Assembly: GCA_024696355.1 (NCBI GenBank)
Contig: JAILGV010000095.1
Coordinates: 1-37,377, forward strand
Source of the DNA: Solobacterium sp.
Lineage (GTDB): Bacteria > Bacillota_I > Bacilli_A > Erysipelotrichales > Erysipelotrichaceae
Reading direction: 5' to 3'
DNA: 37,377 nt
Below are positions 32,652-37,377 of the stretch, one piece after another; within the stretch, counting starts at the first letter, position 1, and every line of letters starts with the position of its first letter. The notes beneath the pieces were generated by a model. The model ran no database searches and was not told the DNA's origin. It was given only the letters and a program-made list of their open reading frames with translations. A program made the translations under genes and the position numbers.

Positions 32652-34247
32652 ATGAAATACCAGATAATCGACGCGACAGTAAGAAGTGTAACTGTAGAGC
32701 GGATCAATGACGACAACTATGAAAGCACACCGTGCACGGTTTATATGAACGGATGTGCGGTCAGAGAATCAGAAAAGAATGTTATTACTGTTTTCGGTCT
32801 TGAGCCGGATACGGAATACAGGATTGCACTGGCGGAAAAGGGTGAGGAACCTGATCCGGGCCTTTCCTTCAGAACAAAAAAGGAAACAATCCTTCTGAAT
32901 GTGTGCAAATTCGGTGCATGTGCTGACGGAACACATGATGATACGGCTGCGATTCAGGCTGCGATTGCATGCTGCCCGAAAGGCGGAACAGTCTGGTTCC
33001 CGAAGGGAACATATCTCTCCGGACCGCTGTTTGCAGGCAGTGACATGACGCTCTGGATTGATAAGGATGCTGTTATTCTCGGTCAGGCAGACAGGTCGCA
33101 CTATCCGATTCTTCCCGGCATGGTCAGAGACATTTATGACAATGATCATGAGATCAGCTATGCAAGCTGGGAGGGAAATCCCCTCGACTGCTTTGCGGCG
33201 CTTATGACGGCAGTCAATGCGGAAAATCTGACCATCATGGGAGAGGGAACGATTGACGGCAATGCCCCTGCAGGAGACTGGTGGGTTAATCCCAAAGTCA
33301 GAAGGATTGCCTGGAGACCGAGGCTGATGTTCCTGAACAGCTGCAGGAATGTTACGGTCCAGGGAATTACAGTCCGTAATTCACCGAGCTGGACAATTCA
33401 TCCGTATTATTCTTCCGATCTGCGCTTCCTTGACATCACCGTGCAGAATCCGTACGATTCACCGAACACGGACGGTTTTGATCCCGAAAGCTGCCGCAAT
33501 GTGCTGCTTCTCGGTGCGCGGATCTCAGTCGGAGATGACTGCATTGCAATCAAGAGCGGCAAGCTGTATATGGCCAGAGCGCATTATCAGCCTTCGGAAA
33601 ACTTTGAAATCCGCAACTGCTCCCTGGAAAAAGGACACGGTTCCGTTACCATGGGTTCGGAAAATGCCGGCGGTATCCGCAATGTCCATGTGACACACTG
33701 CAGGTTCCTGGGAACTGACAGAGGCGTGCGCATCAAGACAAGAAGAGGCAGGGGAGAAAGGTCCGTTCTGACAGATCTTGTCTTTGAGCACATCAGTATG
33801 AAGGATGTATTCATGCCGATCACGGTTAATATGCATTATTCCTGTGATCCCGACGGACACAGTGAATATGTGCAGAGCCAGCTTCCCGCACCGAAGGATT
33901 ACAGAACACCGACTGTGGGAACCATCACACTGAAAGACGTGAAATGTGCCGGTGTCAGTGTCAGCCTTGTCTGCGTATGCGGTCTGCCGGAATCACCTGT
34001 GGAAAAGATTATTCTGGAAAATGTCAGTGCCGAATATGTACCGGCTGAGGAAAGAAGCCCGTATGTTCCTCTGATGATGGACGGGTTTGAGCCTGTGTCC
34101 GGTGAGAGCATCTGGCTGAAGAATGTTAAGGAACTCGAAGTCAGAAATATGCATCTTTACGGATCGGACATCAAAGATCCGAAATTCGGAAGCGATGTCA
34201 GAGCAGAATTCAGTGATGTATATATTGACGGAAAACAGACAGCATAG
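32652..34247 (+). CDS. GH28 polygalacturonase-family hydrolase with N-terminal Fn3-like domain
   Basis: A 531-residue protein. Residues about 1-78 form an Fn3-like beta domain ending in LSFRTK; the rest is a GH28 right-handed beta-helix. The GH28 motifs are complete: NTDG at 272-275, GDDC with D295 and D296, GHG at 328-330 and RIKT at 360-363. It hydrolyses galacturonate linkages, probably from the chain end given the Fn3-helix layout seen in exo-acting bacterial GH28 enzymes. No signal peptide, so it works on imported oligosaccharides. It could instead release galacturonate from rhamnogalacturonan. It is 38 bases after GH105. Confidence 0.95.
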   Translation: MKYQIIDATVRSVTVERINDDNYESTPCTVYMNGCAVRESEKNVITVFGLEPDTEYRIALAEKGEEPDPGLSFRTKKETILLNVCKFGACADGTHDDTAAIQAAIACCPKGGTVWFPKGTYLSGPLFAGSDMTLWIDKDAVILGQADRSHYPILPGMVRDIYDNDHEISYASWEGNPLDCFAALMTAVNAENLTIMGEGTIDGNAPAGDWWVNPKVRRIAWRPRLMFLNSCRNVTVQGITVRNSPSWTIHPYYSSDLRFLDITVQNPYDSPNTDGFDPESCRNVLLLGARISVGDDCIAIKSGKLYMARAHYQPSENFEIRNCSLEKGHGSVTMGSENAGGIRNVHVTHCRFLGTDRGVRIKTRRGRGERSVLTDLVFEHISMKDVFMPITVNMHYSCDPDGHSEYVQSQLPAPKDYRTPTVGTITLKDVKCAGVSVSLVCVCGLPESPVEKIILENVSAEYVPAEERSPYVPLMMDGFEPVSGESIWLKNVKELEVRNMHLYGSDIKDPKFGSDVRAEFSDVYIDGKQTA

Positions 34248-34285
34248 CCGGATGCCTCAGCATCTGAGCAGCAAAGGAGAAAACT

Positions 34286-35125
34286 ATGATTCAATACGGT
34301 CTGCGTCTGCATGACTCAGAAAATCTTCCTCTTGAGGAGAGACTTGTCCGTGTCAGGGAACAGGGATTTTCCTGTGTGCATCTGGCACTTTCCAAAATCC
34401 CGGGACAGACATCTGCTCCGGAAGCGCTGACGCCGGGATACGCAATGTATCTGAAGCGGGCCTTCGCTTCTGCCGGCCTGGATATTGCCGTGCTCGGAAA
34501 TTATCTGAATCTGGCAACACCGGATGAAGAGGCTCTGAAAAAGAATCAGGAAAAATACACAGCGCATCTGCGCCTGGCATCCGTGCTGGGAGTCGGTGTT
34601 GTGGGAACGGAAACAGGCAATCCGAATACCGGATACAAATATGATCCGGAAAAATCTCATACGGACGAAGCACTGGAGACATTCATCCGCAACCTGATTC
34701 CGGTTGTAAAGGATGCCGAGCGCTTTGGTGTTATTCTTGCGATTGAACCGGTCTGGAGGCATATCGTCTACTGTCCGAAGCGGGCAAGACAGGTCCTGGA
34801 CGCTGTCGGTTCTCCGAATCTTCAGATTATATTTGATCCTGTCAATCTGCTGGATGAATCCAACGTCGACCGCAGGGATGAGGTCTTTGATGAGGCAATT
34901 GAGCTTCTGGGAAAGGACATCGCCGTGATCCATCTGAAGGATTATAAAAAAGAGACGGGAGTCACCAAATGCATGGCACCCGGTCTCGGAGACATGGATT
35001 ACTCACGCATCCTGAAGTTCGCAAAAGAAAAGAAGCCGTATATCCAGGCAACACTGGAGAATACAAAACCGGACAATGCCGCACAGGCAAGAGAATTCCT
35101 GCGGCAGCTTGAGGAGAGTCTGTAA
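34286..35125 (+). CDS. xylose-isomerase-like TIM-barrel sugar isomerase/epimerase
   Basis: A 279-residue protein of the AP-endonuclease-2/sugar isomerase superfamily. The metal-binding residues are in their expected order: E154 in LAIEPV, D184 in IFDPVN, H216 in AVIHLKD and E258 in ATLENT. It should isomerise or epimerise a sugar or uronate in the cytoplasm. The exact substrate is unknown; its place between GH28 and GH43 genes suggests a monosaccharide released by them that does not enter the UxaC/KduI routes directly. AAAGGAG precedes the start, and the stop is three bases before the GH43 start. Confidence 0.88.
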   Translation: MIQYGLRLHDSENLPLEERLVRVREQGFSCVHLALSKIPGQTSAPEALTPGYAMYLKRAFASAGLDIAVLGNYLNLATPDEEALKKNQEKYTAHLRLASVLGVGVVGTETGNPNTGYKYDPEKSHTDEALETFIRNLIPVVKDAERFGVILAIEPVWRHIVYCPKRARQVLDAVGSPNLQIIFDPVNLLDESNVDRRDEVFDEAIELLGKDIAVIHLKDYKKETGVTKCMAPGLGDMDYSRILKFAKEKKPYIQATLENTKPDNAAQAREFLRQLEESL

Positions 35126-35128
35126 TTT

Positions 35129-36793
35129 ATGGGGGACAGATTTCAGAACCCGGTATTATTTGCGGATTACTCGGATCCGGATGTGATCCGCGTCGATGAC
35201 CGGTTTTATCTGACCGCATCAAGTTTTAATTATGTTCCGGGACTGCCGGTTCTCGTGTCTGAGGATCTTGTCCACTGGAAGCTGGAAAATTATGCCCTGG
35301 AGAGGATTTCGGAAGATCCCTGCCGGGGCATTCCTCATGATAACAGTACTGCTGTCGGAGAACGTTTTGAGATTCCCCGGCATTCGGAAGGCGTATGGGC
35401 ACCTGCGATCCGTTTTCACGATGGAAAGTTTTATATTTTCTACGGCATGCCTGATGAAGGAATATATATGGTATGCACCGAAGATCCCCTCGGGAAATGG
35501 GCGGAGCCTGTATGTATATACCGGGCGAAGGGTTTTATAGATCCGTGCCCGTGGTGGGATGAAGACGGCCGGGCATATGTCATCCATGCATATGCCAAAA
35601 GCCGGATCGGCTTTAAGAGCAGACTCGGAATATTCGAAATCACACCTGACGGACAGAAGGCACTGACGGAAGACAGATTCATATTTGAGGGAAATGATCC
35701 TGATCTTCCGGCGATGACGATCGAAGGTCCGAAGGTATACCGGAGAAACGGATGGTATTATATTCTTTCTCCGGCAGGAGGTGTCAGAAGGGGATGGCAG
35801 CTGGCACTGCGCAGCAAAGACATATACGGTCCCTATGAATGCAGAATTGTCATGGAACAGGGGGATACCCTGATTAACGGCCCGCATCAGGGAGCGCTGG
35901 TTGATTCACCTGACGGCCGTGAGTGGTTCCTTCATTTCCAGGACAGAGGACTTTACGGCAGAATATGTCATGTCCAGCCTGTAGTATGGGAAAATGACTG
36001 GCCGGTAATCGGCAACGACGCGAATCATGACGGAATCGGAAATCCGGTATATGAATATGATCTGCCGGTCAGCGGAAAGAGCGGCGGAGGTCTGGTTTCT
36101 TCGGATGAGTTTGAAAATAACCGTCCGGGACTGCAGTGGCAGTGGATGGGAAACCTCAGGGAATCCCCGTACGGAGAGACGGAAAGAGAAAACGGTCTGT
36201 GCCTGAAAGCGCTGAATCTTTCCGCAGAGGAAGAGCCGGTTCTGTGGCACTGTTCAAACGTGCTGACACAGAAGCTGATTATGCCTGAATTCTGCATGGA
36301 TATTCATGCGGATGCTTCAAAGCTGGAGGACGGATGCCGGGCGGGCGTCATCATGATGGGCGGTCAGTATACCGCACTTTATGTGCAGAGGGAACAGGGA
36401 ACCTGTTCGGTATGCCTCGCGGAATCATCCGGTGATGACAAAACGAAAACAGAAACTGTTCTCGCTTCGTTTGAAATCAGTCCCGAAGATGCTGCAGACA
36501 TGACATTCAGAATGGTTTTTGTCCGCAGCTCAAAAGCAGAGGTGTCGGCGGACGGCAGCATCAGAATGATCCATAACCGGAAGGACCTTTATTTCGAAAG
36601 TGTTGATTCCGAAAAGCCGGAACTGCGTATGTTCTTCAGGAGCGGGCAGGGTTCGTTTACCGACAGCGGCTGCCGCTTTGTTCCGTCCGATCATACCTGG
36701 GTCGGAGCGAAAACAGGCATATTCGCAGTATCCCGGAAAGGCTCAACGCAGGGATGTGCTGAATTTGTTTCAGTCAACACAGCGGAACTCTGA
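35129..36793 (+). CDS. GH43-family glycosidase (arabinofuranosidase/xylosidase/galactosidase type)
   Basis: A 554-residue enzyme. The N-terminal five-bladed propeller has the three GH43 acids: D16 in YSDPDV (base), D138 in GFIDPCPWWD (pKa modulator) and E199 in TIEGPKVY (acid). From about residue 330 a C-terminal beta-sandwich begins, as in the XynB-like GH43 subfamilies. It trims arabinose, xylose or galactose side groups; the neighbourhood points to side chains of rhamnogalacturonan. No signal peptide is present. It starts three bases after the isomerase and is the last gene of the operon. The linkage cut cannot be told from sequence. Confidence 0.92.
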   Translation: MGDRFQNPVLFADYSDPDVIRVDDRFYLTASSFNYVPGLPVLVSEDLVHWKLENYALERISEDPCRGIPHDNSTAVGERFEIPRHSEGVWAPAIRFHDGKFYIFYGMPDEGIYMVCTEDPLGKWAEPVCIYRAKGFIDPCPWWDEDGRAYVIHAYAKSRIGFKSRLGIFEITPDGQKALTEDRFIFEGNDPDLPAMTIEGPKVYRRNGWYYILSPAGGVRRGWQLALRSKDIYGPYECRIVMEQGDTLINGPHQGALVDSPDGREWFLHFQDRGLYGRICHVQPVVWENDWPVIGNDANHDGIGNPVYEYDLPVSGKSGGGLVSSDEFENNRPGLQWQWMGNLRESPYGETERENGLCLKALNLSAEEEPVLWHCSNVLTQKLIMPEFCMDIHADASKLEDGCRAGVIMMGGQYTALYVQREQGTCSVCLAESSGDDKTKTETVLASFEISPEDAADMTFRMVFVRSSKAEVSADGSIRMIHNRKDLYFESVDSEKPELRMFFRSGQGSFTDSGCRFVPSDHTWVGAKTGIFAVSRKGSTQGCAEFVSVNTAEL

Positions 36794-36814
36794 ACTTCCG
36801 GCATTACCTGTTTG

Positions 36815-36876
36815 AAAAAAAAAACCGTCTCTTCAGACAGCGGCTGATCAGCACTGCCTGAAGGAACGGGTTTTTG
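36815..36876. terminator. bidirectional terminator between GH43 and AraC genes
   Basis: An imperfect long stem built on CTTCAG / CTGAAG and CCGT / ACGG, with five T on the plus strand and a ten-A run (36815-36824), which reads as ten T on the minus strand. It should end both the enzyme operon and the convergent regulator gene. Confidence 0.85.
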
Positions 36877-36881
36877 ATTTG

Positions 36882-37377
36882 TTACTTTGTCTGACTGCCG
36901 TTCATTTTGCCGGCTGTTGAAATGCGGTACTGCACGGGAGTGACACCGTATTCTTTTTTAAAGCATTTTGTAAAGTAGTTGGGGTCCTGAAAACCGACTT
37001 CACTGCTGATCTGGGATACTGTGAAATTGGAATGATGCAGAAGCCCTGCGGCGGTTTTCAGACGGTATTTCACCAGATATGCATTCGGTGTCATGGAAGT
37101 CTCTTTTTTGAACAGCCGTATGAAATAAGCAGTGCTCAGGCCGAGATGTTCTGCCATTTCTTCGACACGTATTTCTGAATGATAATGCCGTTCGATCTCG
37201 TAGACTGCACTGTAAACAGGCATGCTGTATTTACCGGTGCGGAATCTTCTTATGGCTTCACAGGCAACACGGATCAGCCGCTCGTTTTCATTTGCGATTT
37301 CCTCACGGTTCCTGCATTTGTTGATGTTGTGGGAGCTTTCTCCGGTAATCTGGTCAATCAGTACCGGCGGAAGTCCG
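36882..37377 (-). CDS. AraC-family transcriptional regulator, C-terminal part (partial)
   Basis: The frame is open from the right window edge; at least 164 residues are visible, and an in-frame ATG at 37223 is internal rather than the start. The C-terminal 100 residues are an AraC-type DNA-binding domain with both helix-turn-helices: VEEMAEHLGLSTAYFIRLFK and VSQISSEVGFQDPNYFTKCF, ending YGVTPVQYR. The N-terminal ligand-binding part lies outside the window. It is convergent with the pectin oligosaccharide operon, so it may control that operon or a unit to the right. The ligand is unknown. Confidence 0.9.
   Translation of the reverse strand, partial: GLPPVLIDQITGESSHNINKCRNREEIANENERLIRVACEAIRRFRTGKYSMPVYSAVYEIERHYHSEIRVEEMAEHLGLSTAYFIRLFKKETSMTPNAYLVKYRLKTAAGLLHHSNFTVSQISSEVGFQDPNYFTKCFKKEYGVTPVQYRISTAGKMNGSQTK

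Noticed and set aside
1-37377. Search by eye for CRISPR repeats, tRNA/rRNA genes, transposases, integrases and toxin-antitoxin or defence genes
   Set aside because: No regularly spaced repeats, cloverleaf-like segments or mobile-element proteins were seen; all large frames fit metabolism, repair, transport or regulation.

Overview
The window looks like a chromosomal segment of a Bacillota (Firmicutes) bacterium, about 50% GC, with strong AGGAGG-type ribosome sites, an HPr kinase gene and a MsmX-type multi-sugar ABC importer. Overall protein style suggests an Erysipelotrichia-like gut anaerobe, but that placement is an inference from reading, not from a search. No rRNA, tRNA, CRISPR array, insertion sequence or prophage gene was seen.

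Region 1 (1-11.1 kb) is housekeeping. It starts with the 3' end of gap (GAPDH), then a small secreted protein of unknown function, a rhomboid protease, a convergent coiled-coil/membrane DUF4230-type protein, mutS and uvrA overlapping by one base, and a four-gene overlapping run: hprK, a PpaX-like HAD phosphatase, a PfkB sugar kinase and a small histone-H1-like Lys/Ala/Pro-rich protein. HprK and the PpaX-like phosphatase are the expected partners in carbon catabolite control.

Region 2 (11.1-22.7 kb) is a divergent galacturonate/pectin-monomer catabolic locus. Leftward from a regulatory region at about 16.8 kb run a KDPG aldolase with an extra VOC domain (eda), kdgK, a KduD-type dehydrogenase, uxaC and the ATPase of a sugar ABC importer (msmX type). 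Rightward run a LacI-family regulator, uxaB, uxaA, kduI and a short cytoplasmic pectin methylesterase. Together they convert galacturonate (UxaC-UxaB-UxaA) and unsaturated galacturonate (KduI-KduD) to KDG, then via KdgK and Eda to pyruvate and glyceraldehyde-3-phosphate.

Region 3 (22.7-36.8 kb) is an oligosaccharide uptake and processing operon. It holds a lipoprotein binding protein, two LplB/YtcP-type permeases, a CE12-like rhamnogalacturonan acetylesterase, an ABC exporter-like half transporter, a YesL/DUF624 membrane protein, a GH105 unsaturated galacturonyl hydrolase, a GH28 polygalacturonase, a sugar isomerase/epimerase and a GH43 glycosidase. A beta-lactamase-fold serine hydrolase of unknown substrate is divergent to it, and a partial AraC-family regulator closes the window on the minus strand. 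No ATPase for the importer lies in this operon, so the MsmX-type ATPase of region 2 is the natural partner.

None of the carbohydrate-active enzymes has a visible signal peptide and no pectate lyase is present. The strategy therefore appears to be uptake of already released pectin/rhamnogalacturonan oligosaccharides with demethylation, deacetylation and hydrolysis in the cytoplasm. Regulation can be partly read: a shared operator-like motif sits next to both divergent promoters around 16.8-16.95 kb, cre-like (CcpA) sites occur at 16847-16860 and 24426-24440, and a run of hairpins separates the binding-protein gene from its permeases. The system as a whole is a recognisable pectin-utilisation locus. 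The parts with no clear precedent known to me are the exporter-like ABC protein inside it, the serine hydrolase, the aldolase-VOC fusion and the divergent HprK active-site region.
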